A stretch of DNA of 64,000 bases from Streptomyces sp. Je 1-332 (GCF_040730185.1 NZ_CP160402.1:3596001-3660000); one strand, 5' to 3'. Counted from the stretch's first letter, positions 46,117 to 54,412 are shown. Made by a program: numbers and translations. Notes: generated by a model not told the origin, from the sequence alone.

Positions 46117-47133
46117 TCAGCTGCGCCGGAACACCCGCTTGAGACCGAAGAAGGCGGCGAGCACCACGGCGAGGGCCAGCGCGCCCACCTTGAGGTCGCC
46201 GGTGAGACCGGAGCCCCCGTCGCCACCCGCCTCGCCCGAACTGCCTGCTCCGGACGATGAGTTGTGGCCGCCGCCCGCGCCCTCCACCTCGACGGGCTCG
46301 ACGTCGCCCTGCGCGCCTTCGGTGCCGTACATGAGGGTCGTCCCGTCGGGGGTGTACGTCACGGACTCGCCCTGCCGCTGCAACGGCACGCTCAACCGCC
46401 CCTGGCGCTCGGGCTTCTCGCCCCCGCCCTTCCAGGTGTACGAGACACCGCCGAGGTAGCCCCGCAGTGCGAGCTGCTTGCCGTCGGGCGAGAAGGCGCC
46501 GTCCGTGGTCCAGAGCCCGGTGTCGCCGAGCCGCTTGAAGACGTTGGTGCCGGAGGCGGACATCTGCTCCGGCCCCTCGTACAGGCCGCCGCCCTCCTCC
46601 TTCTTGTCGGCGATGTAGATCCGCCCGGTCCTGGGGTGCACCATCAGCGCCTCGGCGTCGCGCGCCCCGTCCTCGTACTTCACCGTGTACTGGGTGGCGC
46701 GCACCGTCCGGTCCGTCAGCTTCTTCGGCTCGGGCAGCTTGTAGATCCACACGTGGGACCAGGTGCCGCCGAGGTTGTCGCCGATGTCACCGACGTAGAT
46801 GTTGCCGTCGCCGCCGACCGAGACGGCCTCCACGTCACGGGGCGTGCCGACGCCGGTCAGGGTGATGGTGGCGACGGTCCTGCCCGTCCGGCCGTCCACC
46901 GCGTAGAGCAGGGCGCCGTTCTTGTCCTGGTCGTTGTGCGTCCAGTAGATGCCCGGGTGGGCGCGGGAGGCGGCGAGGCCGCTGGACTCGATGACGCGGG
47001 GGTCCTTGATGGTGAACCCGTCGTGGCTGTCGTCGGCGGCGGCGGGGCCGGAGACACTCAGCAGGACCAGGGACCCGGCGGCGACGGCACCCATGGCGCC
47101 CAGGGCACCCATCGAAGAACGCAGTGAACGCAT
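46117..47133 (-). CDS. Secreted, membrane-anchored beta-propeller-like protein
   Basis: 338 residues. Signal peptide (residues 1-34, ending PAAADD), then repeating blade-like motifs ('GIYWTHNDQDKNGALLYAVDGRTGRTVATITLTG', 'GNIYVGDIGDNLGG', 'RIYIADKKEEGGGLY', 'GAFSPDGKQLALRGYLGG', 'SVTYTPDGTTLMYGTEG'). A Gly/Ser-rich stalk leads to a C-terminal helix 'VGALALAVVLAAFFGLKRVFRRS' that keeps it on the outer face of the membrane. No sortase LPxTG is seen. The ligand or enzymatic role is unknown. Its stop is 12 bp from the end of the convergent tetR gene. Confidence 0.82.
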   Translation of the reverse strand: MRSLRSSMGALGAMGAVAAGSLVLLSVSGPAAADDSHDGFTIKDPRVIESSGLAASRAHPGIYWTHNDQDKNGALLYAVDGRTGRTVATITLTGVGTPRDVEAVSVGGDGNIYVGDIGDNLGGTWSHVWIYKLPEPKKLTDRTVRATQYTVKYEDGARDAEALMVHPRTGRIYIADKKEEGGGLYEGPEQMSASGTNVFKRLGDTGLWTTDGAFSPDGKQLALRGYLGGVSYTWKGGGEKPERQGRLSVPLQRQGESVTYTPDGTTLMYGTEGAQGDVEPVEVEGAGGGHNSSSGAGSSGEAGGDGGSGLTGDLKVGALALAVVLAAFFGLKRVFRRS

Positions 47134-47229
47134 GGGCCAAGCCTGCCACCCCCGCGCGGAGTGACGGACGTCCGCCGGGTGTTCAGCCTCACATCGCAGG
47201 CCGGGGCGTTGATCCGCGATGATGAGCGG

Positions 47230-47994
47230 ATGCTCAGGTTCATGTTCGTCGGCGACTCGATGACGATCGGCAGCGCGGGGGAACACACCTGGCGCCACCG
47301 CATGTGGCAGCACCTGCGGGCCACGCTCGGTGACACGGCCTTCGCCGTGGTGGGCCCGCGCACGGCGCTGCACGACAAGGCGTCCGGCGAACCGGTCTCG
47401 CATGCCTACGCCGACGCGGACCCCGGCTTCCCGCGCCACCACTTCGCGGGCTGGGGCGAGGGCTGGCTGCACATGGCGCCGCAGATCGCCGACGCGGTGC
47501 GACGGGACAGCCCGGACGTCCTGCTCATCTCCCTCGGCCTGATCGACCTGGGTTTCTACACGAACGCGGACCAGACAGCCGGGAACGTACGCCGTTTCGT
47601 GGCGGAGGCCCGGTCGGCGAACCCGCACATCCGCCTCGTGCTGCTGCCCGTGATACCGAACATCCGGGCCCGCACGGACGCCCCGTTCGCGGCGGAGGTG
47701 GCCCGTTTCAACGTGCTCCTCGCCAAGGCGGTGGCGGACCTCGACACGGGCGCGTCCCCGCTGCTCCTGGCCTCGACCCCGCCGTCGTACGACATCGACA
47801 CCGACACGTACGACGGCACGCACCCGGGCGCGAGCGGCGAGCACAAGCTGGCGGCGGCTTTCGCGGACGCGATGCACCAGGCGTGGAGCCTCGGCGCCCC
47901 GTACGCGACGACGCGCCCGCCCCTCCCATCGCTGCCGCCCTTGCCCCGCGCGTGGCCCCCGTTGGGGGAGCACATGACCGGGGTGTCCTTGTAG
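47230..47994 (+). CDS. SGNH/GDSL-family hydrolase
   Basis: 254 residues from ATG 47230. Block I 'MFVGDSMTIGSAGEHTWRHRM' gives nucleophile Ser10; block V 'YDGTHPGASGEHKLA' gives Asp195 and His198. The usual block III GxND is replaced by 'LGLIDLGF', so the oxyanion-hole Asn is missing or displaced. GTG 47161 would start only 27 bp from the divergent gene's ATG, leaving no promoter room, hence the later start, although its ribosome site is weak. No signal peptide, so probably intracellular. Substrate (ester or acyl group) unknown. Confidence 0.8.
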   Translation: MLRFMFVGDSMTIGSAGEHTWRHRMWQHLRATLGDTAFAVVGPRTALHDKASGEPVSHAYADADPGFPRHHFAGWGEGWLHMAPQIADAVRRDSPDVLLISLGLIDLGFYTNADQTAGNVRRFVAEARSANPHIRLVLLPVIPNIRARTDAPFAAEVARFNVLLAKAVADLDTGASPLLLASTPPSYDIDTDTYDGTHPGASGEHKLAAAFADAMHQAWSLGAPYATTRPPLPSLPPLPRAWPPLGEHMTGVSL

Positions 47995-48060
47995 CTGTAG
48001 ACATCCCCAGCGGCATGGGCGACATCTCCCCAACAGGGGTGCCCCGCACGGCGGTACGGC

Positions 48061-48267
48061 ATGATCGCTCCCATGAACTACCAGGAGCGCAGGCTCCAGC
48101 GCGTCGTCTGGACCTACACGGGCTTCACCATCATCGGCGTCGCCGTCGGCTTCGGCTTCGCCGTCCTGGCCGGCCTCGGGGACACCGGCCGGTCCGCGTC
48201 CGTCGGCGCGTGCGCGATCGTCGGCGTCGGTGCCGCGGTGGCGTACCTGCTGCGATCGGCGGACTGA
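48061..48267 (+). CDS. Small two-helix membrane protein
   Basis: 68 residues with two hydrophobic segments ('VWTYTGFTIIGVAVGFGFAVLAGLG' and 'ASVGACAIVGVGAAVAYLLRSAD') and a basic N-terminus. ATG 48061 or 48073 (MNYQERRLQ) could start it; GGCGG six bases before 48061 favours the former slightly. Codon usage is typical of the region. Function unknown. Confidence 0.65.
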   Translation: MIAPMNYQERRLQRVVWTYTGFTIIGVAVGFGFAVLAGLGDTGRSASVGACAIVGVGAAVAYLLRSAD

Positions 48268-48322
48268 CGTGGCCCGCAGCCGTATCCCTCGGCTGCTTGC
48301 GGCCCCGTCACCCAGCCGTGCG

Positions 48323-48829
48323 TCACGTGGCCCGCGTCAGGCGGTTGGCCAGGGTCGACATCGTGTACGTGCCGATCCCCATCACGACTTCGAGGGCGTT
48401 GCGTTCCGTGTAGCCGTGGGCGAGGAACGCCTTCAGGTCTTCGTCCCCCACGCCGCCCGCGGTGGCGAGCACCTCCAGCGTGAACTGCCGCACTGCCTCA
48501 AGGCGTTCGTCACTCAGCGCCTCGCCCTGCCGCAGGGCGGCGATGAGCTCCGTGCCGGCGCCCAGCTTGCGCAGCTTGGCGGTGTGCATGGTCACGCAGA
48601 TGTGGCAGTCGTTGCGTACGGCGACGGTCATGATGACGACCTCCCGCGCCACGGGCTCCAGCGTCGACCGCTCGAAGGACGCGCTCAACTCCAGGAATCC
48701 GTTGAGCAGTTCGGGTGACTCGGCGAGCAGGGCCACCGCGCTCGGCGTCTTCCCGAAGGCGGCAGCGGTGCGCTCCATCGCGGCGCGGGACGCTGCCGGT
48801 GCGCTCTCCACGGTGTGCTCGGTGAACAA
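48323..48829 (-). CDS. AhpD-like carboxymuconolactone decarboxylase family protein
   Basis: 168 residues. 'NDCHICVTMHTAKLRKLG' carries the CxxC and downstream His of AhpD-type alkylhydroperoxidases, so a thiol-based peroxidase or redox role is likely. The TTG at 48829 (reading LFTEHTVESAPAASRAAM...) matches where family members begin and has GGGGG upstream; ATG 48778 would remove conserved residues. A promoter-like pair TCGACA (48888-48883) and TATCGT (48866-48861), spacer 16, lies on the minus strand within the MarR operator, suggesting direct control. Confidence 0.82.
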   Translation of the reverse strand: MFTEHTVESAPAASRAAMERTAAAFGKTPSAVALLAESPELLNGFLELSASFERSTLEPVAREVVIMTVAVRNDCHICVTMHTAKLRKLGAGTELIAALRQGEALSDERLEAVRQFTLEVLATAGGVGDEDLKAFLAHGYTERNALEVVMGIGTYTMSTLANRLTRAT

Positions 48830-48844
48830 GAAGTACCCCCTACG

Positions 48845-49390
48845 ATGGACAACGTGGTTGACGATAAGAAGGTAAACCAGGTTGTCGATTCCCGCAAGGC
48901 CCCGGAGGAGCGCAAGGCCCCTGCGGAGGACGGGCCCGGCTTCGAGCTGCCCCTCCTCCTCTTCGCCGGGTTCCGCACCCTGATCGACCGGCTCCACGCC
49001 GAGCTGGCCCGCCAGGGCCACCCGGACGTGCGCCCGGCCCACGGCTTCGCGATGCAGGCGATCGGCGCGCGGGGCGCGAGCGCGAGCGAGGTGGGCCGCC
49101 GGCTCGGCGTCTCCAAGCAGGCCGCGGGCAAGACCATCGACCGCCTCATCGCCCTCGGCTACGCGGAACGCACCGACGACCCCGCCGACGCCCGCCGCAA
49201 ACTGGTCCGCCTCACCCCGCAGGGCACCGACGCCCTACGCCGGTCGGCGGCGGTCCTCGACGAACTGCGGACGGAGTGGGCCTCCGCCCTGGGCGCCCGC
49301 CGCCTGCGCGCGATGGAGGACGACCTGCGCACGGTCGTACCACCGGACGCGTTCCGCCTGGACGCGGCGGGGTGGCTCGGGGGCTCGTGA
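48845..49390 (+). CDS. MarR-family regulator
   Basis: 181 residues. Winged HTH: 'AMQAIGARGASASEVGRRLGVSKQAAGKTIDRLIALGYAERTDDPADARRKLVRLTPQGTDALRR', with the MarR wing 'DDPADARRKLVRLT'. The first 17 codons from ATG 48845 are unusually A/T-rich (GTT GAC GAT AAG AAG GTA AAC) and coincide with an operator-like inverted repeat, so the true N-terminus is uncertain. Divergent from the AhpD-like gene with only 15 bp between annotated starts. A redox-responsive repressor is a fair guess from the neighbour. Confidence 0.85.
   Translation: MDNVVDDKKVNQVVDSRKAPEERKAPAEDGPGFELPLLLFAGFRTLIDRLHAELARQGHPDVRPAHGFAMQAIGARGASASEVGRRLGVSKQAAGKTIDRLIALGYAERTDDPADARRKLVRLTPQGTDALRRSAAVLDELRTEWASALGARRLRAMEDDLRTVVPPDAFRLDAAGWLGGS
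48848..48886. promoter_or_regulatory. Nested inverted repeats, probable MarR operator
   Basis: Outer arms GACAACGTGGTT (48848-48859) and AACCAGGTTGTC (48875-48886) differ from perfect complementarity at one position; inside, TGGTTGAC (48855-48862) faces GTAAACCA (48871-48878). The AT-rich core and overlap with the AhpD-gene promoter support a repressor site. Confidence 0.65.
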
Positions 49391-49472
49391 CCGGACGTGA
49401 CCTCGGCTCCGTGCGTATCGTTGTACTGCGCGGCTGCACTCGACCGAGCGGCAGCCGGGGAGGAGCGCCACG

Positions 49473-50060
49473 ATGACCGTCGTAGACGACAGGATCGAGA
49501 TGGCTGAGATCGGCGCCAAGCTCACCTTGGACATGATGTTCGAGTGGCTTGAGAGGATGCCCGTCCCCGAGGGAATCAAGACCGAGATCGTCGGGGGGCA
49601 CATCTTCATGTCGCCGCAGCGGAACACCCACTGGGCCATCACCTTCGGCATCCTGACCCAGCTCAGCACCCGCTTCTCGATTGAGCGCCAGAAGTCCGAC
49701 GTACGCATCGATTACCCGGGGCACCTGAACGGCTTCGCCAGCGACGTGACACTGGTGTCAGAAGACGCCGTCATGAATGACAAGGGGCAATGGCGTCATG
49801 AAGACGTCGAGTTTGTGGCCGAAGTGATCTCCAAGAGCACGGCGACGAACGACTACGGCCCGAAGAAGGCCGCCTACGCCGCAGCCAATGTCCCTGTCTA
49901 TGTGATTGCCGACCCCTACCAGGGCAGGATCTACGTCCACACCGACCCCAAGGAGGGCGAGTACACAACCGAGTCGAAGTACGGCTTTGGTGAGGACATC
50001 GACCTCACCAACACCCTCCTCGAACTCACCCTCAAAACCGACGCCTTCCCCCGCGACTGA
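49473..50060 (+). CDS. Uma2-family restriction-endonuclease-fold protein
   Basis: 195 residues of the Uma2/DUF820 family (PD-(D/E)xK fold). Core elements: 'IKTEIVGGHIFMSPQRNTHWAITFGILTQL', 'GFASDVTLVSEDAV' (metal Asp) and 'EFVAEVISKSTATNDYGPKKAAYAAANVPVYVIADP' (Glu-x-x-Ser-Lys pattern). Members are numerous in Streptomyces and cyanobacteria; their substrate and biological role are not established. The GGGGAGGAGCG ribosome site precedes ATG 49473. No methyltransferase is linked, so it is not an obvious restriction system. Confidence 0.9.
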   Translation: MTVVDDRIEMAEIGAKLTLDMMFEWLERMPVPEGIKTEIVGGHIFMSPQRNTHWAITFGILTQLSTRFSIERQKSDVRIDYPGHLNGFASDVTLVSEDAVMNDKGQWRHEDVEFVAEVISKSTATNDYGPKKAAYAAANVPVYVIADPYQGRIYVHTDPKEGEYTTESKYGFGEDIDLTNTLLELTLKTDAFPRD

Positions 50061-50118
50061 CCTCCCCGGTCCCCACTCTCTTGCCTGGAGCCCACTCCAA
50101 GACATTGACTGGGCGACC

Positions 50119-51111
50119 ATGGAGTACACGCAGCTGGGACGCACAGGACTCAAGGTCAGTCGACTCGCGCTCGGGACCATGAACTTCGGGCCACTGACCA
50201 ACGAGCCCGACAGCCACACGATCATGGACGCCGCGCTCGACGCGGGCATCAACTACTTCGACACCGCCAACGTCTACGGGTGGGACGAGAACAAGGGCCG
50301 CACCGAGGAGATCCTCGGCACGTGGTTCACGCAGGGCGGCGAGCGGCGCGACAAGACCGTCCTCGCCACCAAGATGTACGGGAACATGGCGCTCGACGGA
50401 AAGCCGGCGTGGCCCAACCACGACCTGCTCTCGGCGGTCAACATCCGCCGCTCCGTGGAGGCTTCGCTCAAGCGGCTGCAGACCGACTACATCGACATCT
50501 ACCAGTTCCACCACATCGACCGCCGCACTCCCTTCGAGGAGATCTGGCAGGCGATTGACGTGCTGATCGGCCAGGGCAAGATCCTCTACGCGGGTTCATC
50601 GAACTTCCCCGGATACAAGATCGCCCAGGCCAACGAGATCGCCTCGCGGCGCGGCAGCTACGGCCTCGTCAGCGAGCAGTGCCTCTACAACCTCGCCGAG
50701 CGCAGCGCCGAGATGGAGGTCATCCCGGCCGCCCAGGACTACGGCCTCGGCGTCATCCCGTGGTCGCCGCTGCACAGCGGGCTGCTCGGCGGCGTGCTGA
50801 AGAAGGAGGGCGAGGGCAAGCGGCGCGCGGGTGGGCGTGCCGCCCAGGAGCTCGCGAAGCCCGAGGTGCGCGCGCGGGTCCAGGCCTACGAGGACCTCCT
50901 CGACAAGCACGGCCTCGCGCCGGGCGAGGTGGCACTGGCGTGGCTGCTCACCCGGCCCGGCATCACGGGGCCGATCGTCGGGCCGCGTACGCCCGAGCAG
51001 CTCACCAGCGCGCTGCGCGCGGTCGATCTCAAACTCTCGGACGAGCTGCTCGACGCCCTGGACGAGATCTTCCCGGGGCCGGGGCCTTCGCCGGAGTCCT
51101 TCGCCTGGTGA
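50119..51111 (+). CDS. Aldo/keto reductase
   Basis: 330 residues, (beta/alpha)8 barrel. The AKR tetrad is visible: Asp48 and Tyr53 ('YFDTANVYGWDENKGRTEEILG'), Lys85 ('LATKMYG') and His131/132 ('YQFHHID'). The NADPH-binding end reads 'GPIVGPRTPEQLTSALRAVDLKLS'. Similar to the voltage-gated-channel-beta/YajO-type reductases acting on diverse carbonyls. ATG 50119 lacks a good ribosome site, but sequence homology starts there (MEYTQLGRTGLKVS). Downstream of the Uma2 gene by 58 bp. Confidence 0.93.
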   Translation: MEYTQLGRTGLKVSRLALGTMNFGPLTNEPDSHTIMDAALDAGINYFDTANVYGWDENKGRTEEILGTWFTQGGERRDKTVLATKMYGNMALDGKPAWPNHDLLSAVNIRRSVEASLKRLQTDYIDIYQFHHIDRRTPFEEIWQAIDVLIGQGKILYAGSSNFPGYKIAQANEIASRRGSYGLVSEQCLYNLAERSAEMEVIPAAQDYGLGVIPWSPLHSGLLGGVLKKEGEGKRRAGGRAAQELAKPEVRARVQAYEDLLDKHGLAPGEVALAWLLTRPGITGPIVGPRTPEQLTSALRAVDLKLSDELLDALDEIFPGPGPSPESFAW

Positions 51112-51148
51112 TCAGCTGAGGTGTGCGGCCGCGGTCATCGCCTCCGTC

Positions 51149-51289
51149 TCACTGGCCGACCGCGGCCGCCACTGCCACGACGACGAACATCAGCACGAGC
51201 ACACCGGCCATGATCCGGTTCCTGGTTTTCGGGTCCACGTAGTCGAGGTTAACCGGCTCCGCCCAGTGGCCATCGACCGACCACCTCAT
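51149..51289 (-). CDS. 46-residue single-helix membrane peptide (not found by length-filtered gene calling)
   Basis: Reads MRWSVDGHWAEPVNLDYV then DPKTRNRIMAGVLVLMFVVV and AVAAAVGQ, stop. A basic/polar N-terminus and one clear transmembrane helix (about 26-45). The ATG at 51289 lies inside the last 41 bases of the 2'-5' RNA ligase gene in another frame, suggesting translational coupling. An internal GTG (51238) would give a 29-residue form. The K-T-R-N-R-I-M-A-G-V lead before the helix looks like a genuine small membrane protein rather than chance, but this is judgement. Confidence 0.55.
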   Translation of the reverse strand: MRWSVDGHWAEPVNLDYVDPKTRNRIMAGVLVLMFVVVAVAAAVGQ

Positions 51290-51818
51290 AACGGGGCCGC
51301 TCCCCCGGCACCCCGCTCACGGGCAGATTGCTCCGTACGAGGGTCAGCTCGGCCACGGTCCACTCCGTACCGTCGAAGTCCGCGAGGGCGTCGGCGTACG
51401 CGCGCAGGGACGGCTCTCCGTGGCCGCGGGCCAGGGTCAGGTGGGGGCGGTAGTGGCGGTGCTCCTCCATGGGGATGCCGGACTTGCGGGCTGCGGCGTC
51501 CGCCCTTCGGGCGAGGAGGCGCAGGGCTTCCACGTCGCCGCGGGCCCCTGCCCACAGGGCTCGGTCGCCGAAGTGGCCTCCGGCGTGGAGGGCGAGGGGG
51601 AAGGGGGGTGTGCGGTGCGCGGCTCGCTCCAGGCGGGTGGAGAGCTCCGGGACCGCCTCGTCGGGTACTTCCGCCATGAAGGCGAGCGTGAAGTGCCAGC
51701 TCTCGCGGCGCGTCCAGCGGAGGTCTTCGGCGCCCGGCAGCGTCTTCAACTTCTCCACTGCGTGGGCCAGTTCGTCTGCCGCCGCGGGAGGCGGCAGGAG
51801 TGCCGCGAAGAGTCTCAT
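51249..51818 (-). CDS. thpR: RNA 2',3'-cyclic phosphodiesterase (2'-5' RNA ligase family)
   Basis: 189 residues with both HxTx motifs: His42-F-Thr44 (ESWHFTLAFMAEVPD) and His125-L-Thr127 (HYRPHLTLARG). Opens the 2',3'-cyclic phosphate of RNA/tRNA ends; the physiological role in bacteria is unclear. ATG 51818 starts MRLFAALLPP, as in other members. The dispersed repeat at 51912 lies upstream. A small membrane ORF overlaps its 3' end. Confidence 0.92.
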   Translation of the reverse strand: MRLFAALLPPPAAADELAHAVEKLKTLPGAEDLRWTRRESWHFTLAFMAEVPDEAVPELSTRLERAAHRTPPFPLALHAGGHFGDRALWAGARGDVEALRLLARRADAAARKSGIPMEEHRHYRPHLTLARGHGEPSLRAYADALADFDGTEWTVAELTLVRSNLPVSGVPGERPRYEVVGRWPLGGAG

Positions 51819-51911
51819 GGGGTGAGTTTCGCCTCCGGCGGGGTCTTTCCCCAACCCCGCCCCTTCCCGGCTGTGACATTTGCGGCTCCGCCGCGGGCCG
51901 CTCCGGCGCGG

Positions 51912-51972
51912 GGGCCTTGCGTGCCGCAATCACCGGCTTCGCCGAGTTCGTCCTCAAACGCCGGACGGGCTG
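51912..51972 (+). repeat. Dispersed repeat copy (AITGFAEFVLKRRTG-type), lacking its second arm
   Basis: Nearly identical to 26082-26141 (tcaccggcttcgccgagttc, then gtcctcaaacgccggacggg ctga). Here the complementary arm that makes a terminator is absent, as the sequence changes to aatccagcggcctgg after ctga. It sits between divergently transcribed thpR and GNAT genes, an unusual place for a terminator repeat. Confidence 0.8.
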
Positions 51973-52003
51973 AAATCCAGCGGCCTGGGGAAAAGATGAC
52001 CGC

Positions 52004-52522
52004 ATGGACAGCCACAGCCACATAACCATCCGCCCCACCGGCCCCGACGACATCCCCACCGTTCTCGCCCTCTTCGACGAAGCCGTCGCCTGGCTCGTGT
52101 CGCAGGGCCGTACCGGACAGTGGGGCGACCAACCCTGGTCGACGAACCCCAAGACCATCGCCCTGGTGGAGAAGTATCTGACCACCGGCTCCGCCTGGAT
52201 CGCGGAGATCGGCGGGCAGCCGGTCGGCACGGTCACGCTGACCGACGGGCCGGGGTCGTACATCCCGCCGGTGGACGAGCCGGAGCGCTACATCCACCTG
52301 CTGGCCTCCCGGCACGGCACGGGCGCGGGCGCCGCCCTCCTGGCGCATGCGGCCGAGGAGACCCGGAAGCAGGGGGTCTCCCTGCTCCGGGTCGACTGCT
52401 ACGCGGGCGGCGACGGCAAGCTCGTGGCGTTCTACGAGCGCAACGGCTTCACACGGACCGAGACCTTCGTCGAGCAGGACGGCACCTGGCCGGGCCAGAT
52501 CCTGGCCCGGCGGGTGTCGTAG
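52004..52522 (+). CDS. GNAT-family N-acetyltransferase
   Basis: 172 residues. The acetyl-CoA site is 'IHLLASRHGTGAGAALLAHAAEETRKQGVSLLRVDCYAGGDGKLVAFYERNGFTRTETF', with the R/Q-x-x-G-x-G/A loop written RHGTGAG. The N-terminal part 'TIRPTGPDDIPTVLALFDEAVAWLVSQGRTGQWG' resembles acetyltransferases acting on small amines. ATG 52004. It converges with the MFS gene, 16 bp away. Substrate unknown. Confidence 0.9.
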   Translation: MDSHSHITIRPTGPDDIPTVLALFDEAVAWLVSQGRTGQWGDQPWSTNPKTIALVEKYLTTGSAWIAEIGGQPVGTVTLTDGPGSYIPPVDEPERYIHLLASRHGTGAGAALLAHAAEETRKQGVSLLRVDCYAGGDGKLVAFYERNGFTRTETFVEQDGTWPGQILARRVS

Positions 52523-52538
52523 CCGGACGGGAAGCGGC

Positions 52539-53876
52539 CTACGCCGCCGTTGCCAGCTGTTCGCGCGGCACGAACTGCACGTGCTGCCGCCCGCGCCGCA
52601 GATCCACCTTGAGCCGCAGGTTCGCGGCGCGGGCCAGCATCAGGCCGACGCCGACCGCGGCCACGGCGCAGATGAGGCCGCCCACGGCCATGCTGACGCG
52701 CACTCCGTACGCGTCGGCGAGCCAGCCGAAGAGGGGGCCGCCCAGCGGCGTACCGCCGGTGAAGACCATCATGAAGAGGGACATCACCCGGCCCCGCATC
52801 TCGGGGTCGGTGGCCATCTGGACCGAGGAGTTGGCGGTGACGTTCACCGTCAGACCGAGGATGCCGATCGGCACGATCAGCGCGACGAACATCCAGAGGT
52901 CAGGCGCGAAGGCCGCCACGATCTGCAGCACGCCGAAGGCGATCGCCGCCCCTGCGAGCAGCCGCAGGCGTGAGGTCCCGCGCCGGGCGGCGAGCAGAGC
53001 GCCCGCGAGGGAGCCGATGGCCATCAGGGTGTTGAAGAGCCCGTACATCCCCACGCCGCCGTGGAAGATGTCGTCCGCGAAGGCGCTCAGCCAGATCGGG
53101 AAGTTGAACCCGAAGGTGCCGATGAAGCCGACGAGGACGATCGGCCAGATCAGTTCGGGGTGCTTGGAGACGTAGTTCAGGCCTTCCCTCAGCTGTCCCT
53201 TGCCGCGCGGCTTGCGCGGTGTGGGGTGCAGCTCGCGGGTGCGCATCAGCATCAGGCCGGTGAGCGGCGCGAGGAAGGACAGGCCGTTGGCGAGGAACGC
53301 CCAGCCGGGTCCGACGGCGGCGGTGAGGCCACTGGCCACGGCGGGGCCGATGAGGCGTGCGGACTGGAAGTTGGCGGAGTTCAGGCTGACCGCGTTGCGC
53401 ACCTGGTCGGGGCCGACCATCTCGGACACGAACGACTGCCGGGTCGGGTTGTCGACGACCGTGACGAGACCCGTGAAGAACGCCGCGAGGTAGACGTGCC
53501 AGACCTGGACGTTGCCGCTCAGGGTGAGCGCCGCCAGGAACAGGCCGCTGATGCTCATCGCGCCCTGGGTGCAGAAGAGCAGCTTCCGCTTGGCGAAGCG
53601 GTCGGCGATGACGCCGCCGTACAGACCGAACAGAAGCATCGGCAGGAACTGCATCGCGGTGGTGATGCCGACCGCGGCCGAGGAGCCCGTGAGGCTCAGG
53701 ACCAGCCAGTCCTGGGTGATGCGCGCCATCCACGTGCCGGTGTTGGAGACAACGGCGCCGGAGGCGAAGAGCCGGTAGTTGCGGATCTTCAGCGAGCTGA
53801 ACATCGACGACTTGGCGGGGGCTTTGTCGAGGGTGGTTGGTGCGGGGGCGGAGTCTGCTCCGGATCCCGTACTCAA
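52539..53876 (-). CDS. MFS exporter of the EntS/macrolide-efflux type
   Basis: 445 residues, twelve helices, beginning with the MFS_3 pattern 'SLKIRNYRLFASGAVVSNTGTWMARITQDWLVLSLTGSSAAVGITTAMQFLPMLLFGLYGGVIADRFAKRKLL' and 'DNPTRQSFVSEMVGPDQVRNAVSLNSANFQSARLIGPAVA'. This class exports siderophores, macrolides and other drugs. The TTG at 53876 is chosen because AAGGAGG precedes it by about ten bases and the family starts (M)STGxGADSAPAP. It lies 74 bp after a MarR gene read in the same direction; probably one operon with drug-inducible control. Confidence 0.9.
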   Translation of the reverse strand: MSTGSGADSAPAPTTLDKAPAKSSMFSSLKIRNYRLFASGAVVSNTGTWMARITQDWLVLSLTGSSAAVGITTAMQFLPMLLFGLYGGVIADRFAKRKLLFCTQGAMSISGLFLAALTLSGNVQVWHVYLAAFFTGLVTVVDNPTRQSFVSEMVGPDQVRNAVSLNSANFQSARLIGPAVASGLTAAVGPGWAFLANGLSFLAPLTGLMLMRTRELHPTPRKPRGKGQLREGLNYVSKHPELIWPIVLVGFIGTFGFNFPIWLSAFADDIFHGGVGMYGLFNTLMAIGSLAGALLAARRGTSRLRLLAGAAIAFGVLQIVAAFAPDLWMFVALIVPIGILGLTVNVTANSSVQMATDPEMRGRVMSLFMMVFTGGTPLGGPLFGWLADAYGVRVSMAVGGLICAVAAVGVGLMLARAANLRLKVDLRRGRQHVQFVPREQLATAA

Positions 53877-53950
53877 AGTGGGTTCGCCTCCTTGGCGTCG
53901 TACGGACACGCGGCGGGCGGGGTCCCACCGCGCGCGCTTTCTACAGCTGT

Positions 53951-54388
53951 CTACAGATGTGCGAGCTTCTCCAGGACGGGCGCGGCGGCGCGCAGTCGCT
54001 CCCACTCGTCCTCGTCGAGGTGCTCGGCCAGGCCGGCCAGCCAGGCGTTCCGCTTGCGGCGGCTCTCCTCGAGCATGGCCTCGGCCGTCTCCGTCTGGGT
54101 CACCACCTTCTGGCGGCGGTCCTCGGGATGCGGTTCGAGCCGGACGAGACCCTTGGCTTCGAGCAGCGCGACGATGCGGGTCATCGACGGCGGCTGCACG
54201 TGTTCCTTGCGGGCCAGCTCACCGGGGGTGGCGTGGCCGCAGCGGGCGAGGGTGCCGAGCACCGACATCTCGGTGGGGCTCAGCGACTCGTCGACCCGCT
54301 GGTGCTTGAGTCGACGGGACAGGCGCATCACGGCGGAGCGCAGGGAGTTCACGGCGGCGGCGTCGTCACCATGGGAGAGGTCCGGCAT
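53951..54388 (-). CDS. MarR-family regulator of the adjacent MFS gene
   Basis: 145 residues, classical MarR: 'SPTEMSVLGTLARCGHATPGELARKEHVQPPSMTRIVALLEAKGLVRLEPHPEDRRQKVVTQTE'. ATG 54388. Autoregulation is likely because an AT-rich palindrome sits only seven bases upstream of the start. It heads the MarR-MFS unit, so it probably represses the exporter until an effector binds. Confidence 0.92.
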   Translation of the reverse strand: MPDLSHGDDAAAVNSLRSAVMRLSRRLKHQRVDESLSPTEMSVLGTLARCGHATPGELARKEHVQPPSMTRIVALLEAKGLVRLEPHPEDRRQKVVTQTETAEAMLEESRRKRNAWLAGLAEHLDEDEWERLRAAAPVLEKLAHL

Positions 54389-54394
54389 GTTCGT

Positions 54395-54412
54395 TAGAAT
54401 AACTCATTACTC
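54395..54412. promoter_or_regulatory. Probable MarR operator
   Basis: AGAATAACTCATTACTCT is an 18-bp palindrome (AGAATAAC / ATTACTCT arms with two mismatches) in an AT-rich patch that stands out from the GC background, just before the MarR start codon. Confidence 0.6.
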
